A stretch of 64,000 nt of DNA from Prauserella marina (lineage in GTDB: Bacteria; Actinomycetota; Actinomycetes; Mycobacteriales; Pseudonocardiaceae). Below are positions 25,512-33,984 of the stretch, in pieces. The stretch lies in contig NZ_CP016353.1 in the NCBI RefSeq assembly GCF_002240355.1, forward strand, positions 6,177,001 to 6,241,000, written 5' to 3'. A program made the position numbers and the translations under genes. The notes beneath the pieces are model-generated. The model was not told the origin of the DNA. It did no database searches and saw only the letters and a program-made list of their open reading frames with translations. Within the stretch, counting starts at the first letter, position 1. The number at the start of each line of letters is the position of its first letter.

Positions 25512-27067
25512 CCGTGATGGCCGATCTCGTCGACTCGCTCATCCAGGAACGGTTGTTCGGGTTCGGTGAAGCCGAGCGAACCGGAGATTGGCTGCGGATC
25601 GGCGACGTGAGAGTGAAGGTGCGGTCCTGCGAAGGGCTCCAGCCCTACCGGTACGCGGGCGGTCCGGTGCTGCATGGCGAGAAGCCCCTCTCACCATGGG
25701 AACTGCTGCGAACGGTCGGCGCGGGCGAGCCCTATCTCGACCAGGTCGCCGACGACTTGAGAACGGCGGTCGAGCACTCCGAAGTACTGCACGGCGCCCA
25801 TGTCGAGGAACCGCTCGGCTCCCGCCAGGGCGAACGGCTCGCGGCACTGCGCAACCGCCCTTTTCATCCGACCTCGAAGGCGGTCGTCGGCTGGACCGGC
25901 ACCGAACTCGCCGAATACGGTCCGATGCGACGGTCACCGCTCGGCCTCGACTGGGTCGGCGTGCGCACCGAACTGCTCAGGTTCGGCGGCGGTGACCGCA
26001 ACCTCGCCTCCGCGGTGCTCACCCGCTCCGACCTCGACCGAGTACGCGCGAAGCCCGGCTTCCACGCGCTCCCCGTGCACCCGTGGCAGTACGAGCACGT
26101 GCTGCCACGGCAATTCGCGAGCGAGATCGACGACGGGCTGATCGTGCCGCTGGCCACAGGACTCGGCACGTTCTTTCCCACCGCGTCGGTGCGGACGCTT
26201 GCCACAGCCGACCCCGGAATTCACGTCAAGCTCCCGCTCGGGGTCGTGACGCTCGGCGCGGCCAGATTGCTGCCTCCTCGTTACCTCGACAACGGGGACC
26301 GCGCCGAGCGCACCATGTCGGCCGTTCTCGACCGCGACCCCGCGCTGCGCGAGAAGGTGCTCGTGTGCAAGGAAGGTAGCTGGTGCGGCATCGCCGAACC
26401 GGAGTTCGCCGACCGGCCAGGTCATCTCGCCGCCCAGGTTCGCCGCTACCCAGTCGGCTCCGAGGAGGCCGTTCCCATGGCCGCGTTCGCGAGCACGCGC
26501 ACCACGCTGGAGGCGGATCCGCTCGACTTCTTCCGCGAACTCACTCGCGGCTTCTGCGAGATCGGACTCGGCTTCCTTCGGTACGGCGTGCTTCCCGAAC
26601 TACACGGCCAAAACGTCGCGGTGACGCTGAAAGGCGGGCTGCCTCACCGGTTCGTGCTCCGCGACCACGACACGCTCCGCGTATGTCCACGGTGGATGCG
26701 ATCGGTCGGGCTGCCGGAGCCCGGCTACCGGGTGAGGGAAGGCGCGCGGCAGTCACTACTGCTCGACACCCCCGGCGAGCTACTTGGCTACCTGCAAACA
26801 CTCGGTTTCCAAGTCAACCTCCACGGCATCGCGGACGCGTTGTCGCGCACCCACGGCATCACGGAGAGGACCCTGTGGCACACACTTCGCGCCGCGCTGA
26901 CGGACTGCCTCGACCGGATGGAGTTGCCGTCGGAGGTGGCCTGGCACCTGTTGTCGTCTCCGACCTGGCCGAGCCGCAAGGTACTCGGTCCGCTGCTGCG
27001 CAGGGGGCGCAGCGGTGGAGTGAGCATGCCCGCGGAGAGCGGGACGGTGCCGAATCCGTTGCTGTGA
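25493..27067 (+). CDS. IucA/IucC-family NIS siderophore synthetase 1
   Basis: 524 residues from ATG 25493; GTG 25514 and ATG 25517 are alternatives. The NIS synthetase marks are all present: RPFHPTSKAVVGW (ATP-phosphate binding), HPWQYEH, FPTASVRTLAT, IHVKLPLGVVTLGAARLLPPRY and ELHGQNVAV with the terminal RDHDTLRV loop. NIS enzymes adenylate a carboxylate of citrate or alpha-ketoglutarate and join it to an amine. Synthetase subtype (A, B or C) cannot be decided here. It is the first of three synthetases, as needed for staphyloferrin B (SbnE, SbnF, SbnC). Confidence 0.9.
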   Translation: MAEPVLAVMADLVDSLIQERLFGFGEAERTGDWLRIGDVRVKVRSCEGLQPYRYAGGPVLHGEKPLSPWELLRTVGAGEPYLDQVADDLRTAVEHSEVLHGAHVEEPLGSRQGERLAALRNRPFHPTSKAVVGWTGTELAEYGPMRRSPLGLDWVGVRTELLRFGGGDRNLASAVLTRSDLDRVRAKPGFHALPVHPWQYEHVLPRQFASEIDDGLIVPLATGLGTFFPTASVRTLATADPGIHVKLPLGVVTLGAARLLPPRYLDNGDRAERTMSAVLDRDPALREKVLVCKEGSWCGIAEPEFADRPGHLAAQVRRYPVGSEEAVPMAAFASTRTTLEADPLDFFRELTRGFCEIGLGFLRYGVLPELHGQNVAVTLKGGLPHRFVLRDHDTLRVCPRWMRSVGLPEPGYRVREGARQSLLLDTPGELLGYLQTLGFQVNLHGIADALSRTHGITERTLWHTLRAALTDCLDRMELPSEVAWHLLSSPTWPSRKVLGPLLRRGRSGGVSMPAESGTVPNPLL

Positions 27068-28602
27068 GCGCGTTCGAGCTGGCGAGACAGGAGGCTCGGC
27101 GGCGGCTGCTCAACTGTTACCTGCGGGAAACGCGGCAATTCGACGTGCCAACCGGAGAATTCCGGATCACGCTCACGCACACCGGCGAGCAGTTGATCGT
27201 CGACATCGTCGAGCGGAGCCCGTCCGGTCACCATCGCTACGGCCCGCAGACCGCCCCCGGTCACGATCGGCTCGTCACGGCGATTCTCAGCGAACTCGCC
27301 GCGACGACCGGCTTCGCGGGGGTCACCGAACTGGAGAGGCAGATCGGCAACAGCATCGCCAGGACCGCGCGTTATCTCGGCAACCCGGCGACGAACTTCT
27401 CCGGCACGCCACACGAGGTGACGCGGAAGGCGGAACAGTCGCTGCGTCTCGGCCACCCGTTCCATCCCACGCCGAAAAGCGCTGAGGGCTTCACCGAGGC
27501 CGATCTGGCGCGGTACGCCCCCGAACTCGGCACTATGTTCACTCTCCACTACTTCGCCGTCGCTGACGAAGCGGTCGAAGAGGTCAGGATCACCGAGGCC
27601 GACTGGGTTCCCGACGAGGTCGCCGAGTCCACACCGGACGGATACACGCTCATTCCCGCGCATCCTTGGCAGGCCGGGCACCTGATCGGCTCCGGAGCGC
27701 TGCGCGGGCTCATCGCGGCCGACGTCGTGCGCCCACTCGGCCCGCTCGGCCGGCCGGTGTATCCCATGTCCTCGGTGCGGACCGTCTGCGACCCTACGTT
27801 CCCCACCGCGTGGAAACTCCCGCTGCACGTCCGCATCACGAACTTCGTCCGAACGAATCCCGGCGAGCACCTGCGCAGAGCAACGGAGGCCGCCGCGATC
27901 GTGGCGACGCTGCCCCGCTTTCCCGGCTTCTCGGTCCTTCTCGAAACCGGTTCCCGCACGATCGGCCCCGCCACCGATGAGCTGCGCGCCGACCTCGGCG
28001 TGCTGTACCGGGACAACCCCTTCGCACACAACGGTGAATCACCCCGCGTCATCGGCGGGCTGCTGGAGAATCCACCTGAGCTGATGCGCGAAATACTGCG
28101 GGCTGGGGACGTTCTCGAATGGCTGCGCGAATATCTCGGGATCATGCTCAAGCCGCAGCTCCGGCTCTTCGCCGACTGCGGCATCGTTTTCGAGGCGCAT
28201 GCACAGAACACGTTGCTGACCACGAAAGACGGCTGGCCGAACACGGTATGGTTGCGCGACCTCGAAGGCGCCGCCATCAGCTCGGAGGGAAAGGCCGCGG
28301 AAGGACTCGCCGCCGACAGTCCATTGCGCTGTTCGAGAGAACACGCCGTACGAAGGCTCACCTATCACGCAGTGACCGGCCAGCTCGGGCACCTCATCCA
28401 CGTACTCGCCAGCCACTCAGGAGTAACCGAGCGCAGGTTGTGGCAGGAAGCGAGGAACTGCCTTTCCGAATGGGAAGAAGCGGAAGAATTGCTGTCCACA
28501 AGGGAGCTTCCTGCGAAGGCCAACCTGACGAGCCGGTTCGCCGGAAGAGGCGAACGGCCAAGCTATGTCGCCATCCCCAACCCACTGTGGGAGCCACGAT
28601 GA
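27064..28602 (+). CDS. IucA/IucC-family NIS siderophore synthetase 2
   Basis: 512 residues, GTG 27064 overlapping the preceding stop (GTGA). Motifs: HPFHPTPKSAEGF, IPAHPWQAGHL, YPMSSVRTVCDPTFPTAWKLPLHVRITNF, EAHAQNTLL and LRDLEGAAI. The LHVRITNFVRTN stretch reminds me of IucA/SbnE-type enzymes that join citrate to the first diamine, so SbnE-like is my guess. The next gene again overlaps by four bases. The longer upstream frame is an extension into synthetase 1 and is not real. Confidence 0.9.
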   Translation: MSAFELARQEARRRLLNCYLRETRQFDVPTGEFRITLTHTGEQLIVDIVERSPSGHHRYGPQTAPGHDRLVTAILSELAATTGFAGVTELERQIGNSIARTARYLGNPATNFSGTPHEVTRKAEQSLRLGHPFHPTPKSAEGFTEADLARYAPELGTMFTLHYFAVADEAVEEVRITEADWVPDEVAESTPDGYTLIPAHPWQAGHLIGSGALRGLIAADVVRPLGPLGRPVYPMSSVRTVCDPTFPTAWKLPLHVRITNFVRTNPGEHLRRATEAAAIVATLPRFPGFSVLLETGSRTIGPATDELRADLGVLYRDNPFAHNGESPRVIGGLLENPPELMREILRAGDVLEWLREYLGIMLKPQLRLFADCGIVFEAHAQNTLLTTKDGWPNTVWLRDLEGAAISSEGKAAEGLAADSPLRCSREHAVRRLTYHAVTGQLGHLIHVLASHSGVTERRLWQEARNCLSEWEEAEELLSTRELPAKANLTSRFAGRGERPSYVAIPNPLWEPR

Positions 28603-30269
28603 CCGCGAATACGACGGAAACCACTGATGCCCTCGTGCGGCAAGCGCTGGCCTCGCCGCACCTTTCCACCGTCCGGCGCAGGATCTTCCGCCAGCTCCTC
28701 GAATCACTGTTGTACGAGAACGCGGTACGCACCACCGACGATTCGACCATCGTCGGCAAGGCGGGCGTTCGTTACACGTTCACCGCGAAGCGACGGTACG
28801 GGTTCGCGAGGGTCGCCGTCGAGAACCTGCTGCGGGACGGCGAGGAACCCACCTCGATCGCCCTGTTCCTCAGCGAAATCGCCGACTGCCTCGACGCGCG
28901 AGCAGACCACCTCACCAGGTTCACGAGGGAACTCGACGAGACCCTCGTCAAGGACACCGTCGCGCGACACCAGCGAGCTGAATCGCTGATCGGGACCGGA
29001 TTCGACGCGCTCGAAGGTCTGATCACCGACGGCCACCGCTATCACCCGGCCTACAAATCCCGAGTCGGATTCGACATCGCCGACAATCTCGCCTACGGAC
29101 CAGAATTCCGCAACCCCGTTCGGCCACTGTGGATCGCGGTTCGTGACGAGCTGGCTGAGACGAGCCGCTCGGCAAAGCCCGATTTTTCTGCTCCGCAAGG
29201 CATCGAGCCGCCCGAGGATTACGTGGCCCTGCCCGTTCACCCGTGGCAATGGCGCGAGCACGTCGTGACGACCTACGCCGAATGGCTGCACGACGACAGG
29301 ATGGTCGTGCTCGGTGAGGACTCCGACCGTTTCCTGCCACAGCAGTCCATCCGCACGCTTGCCTGCCTCGACTCGCCGCGGCGGCCGAACCTCAAACTCG
29401 CGATGTCACTCGTCAACACCTCCACGAGCAGGGTGCTCGCTCCACACACCGTGCACAACGCGCCGCTCATCTCGAACTGGTTGCGCGGCATTCGCGACAG
29501 CGATCCCTTTCTGCGTGACGAATCGCGGCCCCTCCTGCTCGGCGAGTTCGTCGGCACCTCGGTGTCACAGCACGGCAACCCCGGCACCTACGGGACGCTG
29601 GCCTGTATCTGGCGGGAAAGCCTGCCGCCCCTGCTCGATCCCGGCGAGGAAGCGGTCCCCTTCACCGGCCTCACCGCACGCGACGTCGACGGCACGCCGC
29701 TCATCGAACCGTGGGTGAGCAGGCACGGACTCGTTCCGTGGCTACGACAGCTGATCGACGTCGCCGTACTTCCGGTCGTGCACCTGCTCACCCGGCACGG
29801 CGTCGCGCTCGAAGCACACGCACAGAACATGGTGCTGCTGCACTCGCAAGGGATGCCGACGAGGGTCGCGCTACGGGATTTCCACGACGGCATCCGATTC
29901 TCCCGCGCACACCTTGCCGATCCGGCTCGCTGTCCCGTGCTCCGGGCAACGCCGGGACACCACGAGAACCGCAACTCCTTCGTCGAGACCGACGATCCCC
30001 TGCTCGTCGCCGACTTCGTACTCGACGCGTTCTTCTTCATCAACATGGGCGAGCTGGCGATCTTCCTCTCCGCTGCCTACGACCTGCCCGAACGACACTT
30101 CTGGGCCCTCGTACGCGAGGTCGTCAAGCAGCACGAACAGCGCTTCGGCCCTCCCGCCTTCGACATCTTCACCCCGGAGATCGCGGTCGAAAAGCTCACC
30201 ACGAGGCGGTTGCTTCCCGACACCGAACTGCGTCTCCACCGGGTGCCGAACCCGCTCGCCGATGCGTGA
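28599..30269 (+). CDS. IucA/IucC-family NIS siderophore synthetase 3
   Basis: 556 residues, ATG 28599. Motifs: HRYHPAYKSRVGF, PVHPWQWREHV, LPQQSIRTLACLD, LKLAMSLVNTSTSRVLAPHTV, LEAHAQNMVLL and RDFHDGIRF. The NTSTSR segment is common in IucC/DesD-like members. It has a longer N-terminal domain (about 120 residues) than its two neighbours. It overlaps the decarboxylase gene by 8 bp. With synthetases 1 and 2 it gives the three condensations expected for a citrate/diaminopropionate/ethylenediamine/alpha-ketoglutarate siderophore. Confidence 0.9.
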   Translation: MTANTTETTDALVRQALASPHLSTVRRRIFRQLLESLLYENAVRTTDDSTIVGKAGVRYTFTAKRRYGFARVAVENLLRDGEEPTSIALFLSEIADCLDARADHLTRFTRELDETLVKDTVARHQRAESLIGTGFDALEGLITDGHRYHPAYKSRVGFDIADNLAYGPEFRNPVRPLWIAVRDELAETSRSAKPDFSAPQGIEPPEDYVALPVHPWQWREHVVTTYAEWLHDDRMVVLGEDSDRFLPQQSIRTLACLDSPRRPNLKLAMSLVNTSTSRVLAPHTVHNAPLISNWLRGIRDSDPFLRDESRPLLLGEFVGTSVSQHGNPGTYGTLACIWRESLPPLLDPGEEAVPFTGLTARDVDGTPLIEPWVSRHGLVPWLRQLIDVAVLPVVHLLTRHGVALEAHAQNMVLLHSQGMPTRVALRDFHDGIRFSRAHLADPARCPVLRATPGHHENRNSFVETDDPLLVADFVLDAFFFINMGELAIFLSAAYDLPERHFWALVREVVKQHEQRFGPPAFDIFTPEIAVEKLTTRRLLPDTELRLHRVPNPLADA

Positions 30270-31437
30270 CGGGGAGCCGGTGTGCCAGTACGTCTACGAT
30301 CTGGCCGCACTCGAAGCGCATGTCAAAGCCGTCGTCGCCGCGCTGCCGCCCCGGTGTCGCATGTTCTACGCCATGAAGGCCAACAGCGCCGCACCGCTGC
30401 TTCGAACCCTCGCGCCGCTGGTGGCAGGCTTCGAGGTGGCATCGGGCGGGGAACTGGCCAAGGCCCGTGCCGTCTCGGCCGACATCGAGGTGCTGTTCGG
30501 CGGGCCTGCCAAAACGCGGAGCGAGATCGCGGAAGCGCTCGCGGCAGGGGTCACCAGGTTGCACGTGGAAAGCGTGCTGGAACTCCACCGGATCTCGGCC
30601 GAGGCGAGGCTGGCCGACACGGTCTCCGACGTGCTGCTGCGCGTCAATCTCGCCGGACCCTTTCCTGACGCGACGCTGGCGATGGCCGGAAGACCGACCC
30701 AGTTCGGTATCGAGGAAAGCGGGCTCGCCGAAGCGGTCGCAGCGGTTGACGCGCTCCCCAACGTGCGGCTCGCCGGGTTCCATTTGCACTCGCTGTCGAA
30801 CAACCTCTCGCCGGAAGCGCACCTCGCCATGCTGGCGATGTACCGGGACAGGATCCTCGCCTGGGAAGCCGCGTTCGGACTGCGCTGCGAGGTGATCAAC
30901 GTCGGCGGTGGGATCGGGGTCGACTATGCCGATCTCGAAGCCCAGTTCGCGTGGCCGAGGTTCACCAAGGGGCTCTCCGACTTGGTCGGCACCTTTCCGG
31001 AGCACTGGGAGGAAATCGACTTCGAGTGTGGGCGGTATCTCGTCGCCGGATGCGGGACCTACCGCACCGAGGTGCTGGACGTGAAGCGCAACCACGGCGT
31101 GAACTACGTGCTGGTCAGGGGAGGAACTCACCACTTTCGGCTGCCGGTCTCCTGGCAGCACAGCCATCCGTTCAGCGTACGGCCGGTCGAGGATTGGGAC
31201 CCCGGCCTGCCCAGGCAGGAGATTCGCGGCGAACCGGTGACCGTGGTCGGCGAACTGTGCACGCCGAAAGACGTACTCGCCAAGGACGTGCTCGTCGACG
31301 GCGTGCGACCTGGCGACGTGCTGGAGTTCCACTACGCCGGCGCCTACGGCTGGGAGATCTCCCACCACGACTTCCTCAGCCACCCTCACCCCGAGCACGT
31401 CCACCTCTGTCCTCCCGCGAGTCCCCCGCCGCCCTAG
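30262..31437 (+). CDS. sbnH: SbnH-type PLP-dependent decarboxylase
   Basis: 391 residues, ATG 30262. Group IV (alanine racemase-fold) decarboxylase: FYAMKANSAAPLLRTL holds the PLP lysine, GFHLHSLSNN and INVGGGIGVDY bind the phosphate, and GELCTPKDVLAKD with FHYAGAYGWEISHHDFLSHP forms the active-site end. In staphyloferrin B synthesis SbnH decarboxylates the citrate-bound diaminopropionate to give the ethylenediamine unit. The stop codon TAG is made of the TA target site plus the first base of an inserted element; the protein appears full length up to there. It is the last gene of the operon. Confidence 0.9.
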   Translation: MRDGEPVCQYVYDLAALEAHVKAVVAALPPRCRMFYAMKANSAAPLLRTLAPLVAGFEVASGGELAKARAVSADIEVLFGGPAKTRSEIAEALAAGVTRLHVESVLELHRISAEARLADTVSDVLLRVNLAGPFPDATLAMAGRPTQFGIEESGLAEAVAAVDALPNVRLAGFHLHSLSNNLSPEAHLAMLAMYRDRILAWEAAFGLRCEVINVGGGIGVDYADLEAQFAWPRFTKGLSDLVGTFPEHWEEIDFECGRYLVAGCGTYRTEVLDVKRNHGVNYVLVRGGTHHFRLPVSWQHSHPFSVRPVEDWDPGLPRQEIRGEPVTVVGELCTPKDVLAKDVLVDGVRPGDVLEFHYAGAYGWEISHHDFLSHPHPEHVHLCPPASPPPP

Positions 31438-31608
31438 GTCGTGTCTGATGAACCTCTGCCGTGCGAGCGGGGATCAGCGTGGTTCCTCGCAAGGCTGTGT
31501 AGGACTGGAAACGTCCTCGTACCGGGTTGTACTCGGGCTTTCCGACAACGCGGCGAGGGGACACGCTGGCCCCGCGCAGCAGGCTACGGGTTTGTCAGAC
31601 ACGACCTA
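31435..31608. mobile_element. MITE-like element, 170 bp, 12-bp TIRs, TA flanks
   Basis: GGTCGTGTCTGA begins at 31437 and its perfect inverse ends at 31606. Both are flanked by TA (31435-31436 and 31607-31608). Including TA, 14 bp match perfectly, and similarity continues a few bases inward. The inside has no open frame of note. TA duplication with such ends fits a non-autonomous derivative of an IS5/IS630-type element; the family is uncertain. The element lies between two convergent genes and supplies the third base of both stop codons. Confidence 0.75.
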
Positions 31609-32391
31609 ACTGTCGGCCTCGACTGTCTGCCCGCCGAACACGTCCTGAACGAAGCCGACCAGCATCTGCCACACCCCGGGGATCAGCAACACGGCGAGAA
31701 CCGCGAACACAGGGAAGATGAACTTGTTCTCGACCCCTTTCCCGGTGCGAAACCGCAGGAAGGACGGTGGCCGCAGCTCGTACCAGGTCTCGCCCGCGAT
31801 CGGCAGCGGGAACAGGAACGGACAGCCCGCCTCGGTCAGCGCGTCGCCGAGGCAGTGGGTGAAGCAACCGACAGCGACCGCGATGCCGAGTTGCCCGGCG
31901 ATCGGCGCGAGTTCCGCGAGCGGATCAGGGCTGTTCTCGTAGACCCACCACACGACGGCCCCGCCCGCGACCGGCAGCAACCAATCGCCGAGCGCGTCCT
32001 CCGCCAGCAGGAGACCGAAGACGACGACACCGACAACCGCCCACGGCCCTCCCGCCTCCGTTCCCCACGCCGTGAGCGCGCCGAGCGCCACCGCGAAGAG
32101 CAGGGTGTGCGAAAGGTGCCGGTGGCTACCGGTCTTGTTCTCGTCCCGAGGTCCCTTGGTGAGCTGGTAGAACCCCGACGAGGCCTTGCGCAGCAGCCAG
32201 GACAGCCCTCCGGTGACCGGGCCGAGCAGTTTCGACGCGCGCGCACCCGGATGATCGAGGTCCGGCAACAGCGCGAAGCCCGCTGTCGTCGCGGCGAACA
32301 CCAACGCCTGCGCCAGGGTGGTGATACCGGCGAATGGGGCGACGGCGAGCCCCGCGCACCAGCCGGTGAGCGCATGCGTACGACCCATCAT
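31606..32391 (-). CDS. YdjM-type membrane-bound metal-dependent hydrolase (PF04307)
   Basis: 261 residues from ATG 32391 (or 32388), with GGAGGAA about 9 bp upstream. The N-terminal RTHALTGWCAGLAV and FALLPDLDHPGA supply the metal-site histidine and DLDHP motif; RHLSHTLLFAV and GCFTHCLGDALTEAGCPFLFP give further HxxxH/D elements, and there are four or five hydrophobic helices. This is the LexA-binding inner membrane hydrolase-like family; its function is unclear. The stop TAG uses TA from the flank of the MITE-like element. It is convergent with sbnH. Confidence 0.85.
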   Translation of the reverse strand: MMGRTHALTGWCAGLAVAPFAGITTLAQALVFAATTAGFALLPDLDHPGARASKLLGPVTGGLSWLLRKASSGFYQLTKGPRDENKTGSHRHLSHTLLFAVALGALTAWGTEAGGPWAVVGVVVFGLLLAEDALGDWLLPVAGGAVVWWVYENSPDPLAELAPIAGQLGIAVAVGCFTHCLGDALTEAGCPFLFPLPIAGETWYELRPPSFLRFRTGKGVENKFIFPVFAVLAVLLIPGVWQMLVGFVQDVFGGQTVEADS

Positions 32392-32529
32392 GGGTGACGA
32401 TTCCTCCAGAGACGTTGCGGCTTGTCGACCGCGACAGTCTTCCCGACGGCACCGACAGTTGATCAACTGCGTGCTCCCCCGACCCGGCTACCAGGTGACC
32501 GGAGCGCCGCGATCGGGTAGACCGTTCCT

Positions 32530-33984
32530 ATGGAGCGCAAGCTCGACGAATACCGGCGAAAACGACGTGCGGACCGCACGCCGGAACCGTTCCCCGGCTC
32601 CGAGGCGGTCGAGCCACGCGGCGCCGACGACACGTACGTGATCCACGAGCATCACGCACGCCAACTGCACTGGGACGTGAGGCTGGAACGAGGCGGAGTG
32701 CTCGTGTCGTGGGCCGTGCCGAAGGGCCTCCCGCCTGCGCCCGGCACCGTCCGGCTCGCCGTGCGCACCGAGGACCACCCGATGGAGTACGCCACCTTCT
32801 CGGGTGAGATCCCCAAGGGCGAGTACGGCGCGGGAAGCATGACCATCTGGGACAGCGGACGGTACGAAACGCTCAAGTGGTCCGATCGCGAGGTGTCGGT
32901 CGTGTTCCACGGCGAACGGGTGAGCGGCAAGTACGTGTTCTTCCGCAGTGGCGAGGAGTGGCAGGTGATCCGCTCGGACCCGGCAAGCGATCCGGATTGG
33001 GCGGCCCTGCCCGAACGCGTCGAACCCATGCTCGCGGTCAGCGGATCACTGCCCGCTGCCGAACGGGACGACGACTGGGCCTACGAGTTCAAATGGGACG
33101 GGGTCAGGGCGCTCGCCAGAATCGAGGGCGGCAGGCTCGGCCTCTTCGCGCGAAGCGGCAACGACATCACGGCGACCTATCCCGAACTGCGCGGGGTCGG
33201 TGAACAACTCGGCAGCACACAGGCTTGGCTCGACGGCGAGATCGTCGCGCTGCACGGGGGAAGGCCCAGCTTCAAGGCACTCCAGGCGAGGATGCACGCG
33301 GGAGAACAGCGAGCCAAACAGCTCGCCAAACACCAGCCCGTCACCTACCTGATCTTCGACCTGCTGCACCTCGAAGGGCACGCGTGCACGGTGCTTCCCT
33401 ACGAGCGACGGAGGGAACTGCTGGAAAAACTCGAACTGGGAGGATCCAACTGGCAGCTTTCGCCGAGCTTCACCGGCGAGGGCGCGGCCGTCGTCGCGGC
33501 GGCAGGGGAACAACAACTGGAGGGCGTCATCGCGAAACGTCTCGCTTCGACGTATCAACAGGGGCAACGCTCCGCCGATTGGCTCAAGATCACCGAACTG
33601 CGGACGCTCGACGTCATCGTCGGCGGCTGGCGGCCAGGTGAAGGCAAGCGGGCCGGTACGTTCGGCTCGCTGATGCTCGGGGCGCCCTCCGCCGAAGGTC
33701 TTCGCTACGTCGGCCAGGTCGGAACCGGGTTCACCGAGGGAATGCTTCGCGATCTGCTCGCCACCCTCAGCCGGTCCGAACAGGACAGTTCCCCGTTCGG
33801 CAACGAAGTACCGAAAGAGCGGGCCAAGGGCGCGAGGTGGGTCGCGCCCACGCTGGTCGCCGAGGTCGTCTTCAAGGATTGGACGGAGGAGGGAAGGCTG
33901 CGGGCTCCGGCTTGGCGCGGCCTGCGACCCGACCTCGACCCCGCCGAGGTTCCCCATTGGGAAGATCGTGGTGACCACACATGA
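32530..33984 (+). CDS. ligD: DNA ligase D, phosphoesterase plus ATP-dependent ligase part
   Basis: 484 residues, ATG 32530. The N-terminal phosphoesterase domain (about 30-150) has HEHHARQLHWDVRLERGG and EDHPMEYATFSGEIPKGEYG, i.e. the histidines and Asp49 of the metal site. The ligase domain (about 160-478) starts at EPMLA; Lys188 in FKWDGVRA is the adenylated residue, and LDGEIVAL, LIFDLLHLEG, EGVIAKR and DWLKI are later motifs. The polymerase domain is a separate gene that follows with a four-base overlap. LigD seals breaks in non-homologous end joining with Ku, which is not seen in this window. Confidence 0.94.
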   Translation: MERKLDEYRRKRRADRTPEPFPGSEAVEPRGADDTYVIHEHHARQLHWDVRLERGGVLVSWAVPKGLPPAPGTVRLAVRTEDHPMEYATFSGEIPKGEYGAGSMTIWDSGRYETLKWSDREVSVVFHGERVSGKYVFFRSGEEWQVIRSDPASDPDWAALPERVEPMLAVSGSLPAAERDDDWAYEFKWDGVRALARIEGGRLGLFARSGNDITATYPELRGVGEQLGSTQAWLDGEIVALHGGRPSFKALQARMHAGEQRAKQLAKHQPVTYLIFDLLHLEGHACTVLPYERRRELLEKLELGGSNWQLSPSFTGEGAAVVAAAGEQQLEGVIAKRLASTYQQGQRSADWLKITELRTLDVIVGGWRPGEGKRAGTFGSLMLGAPSAEGLRYVGQVGTGFTEGMLRDLLATLSRSEQDSSPFGNEVPKERAKGARWVAPTLVAEVVFKDWTEEGRLRAPAWRGLRPDLDPAEVPHWEDRGDHT

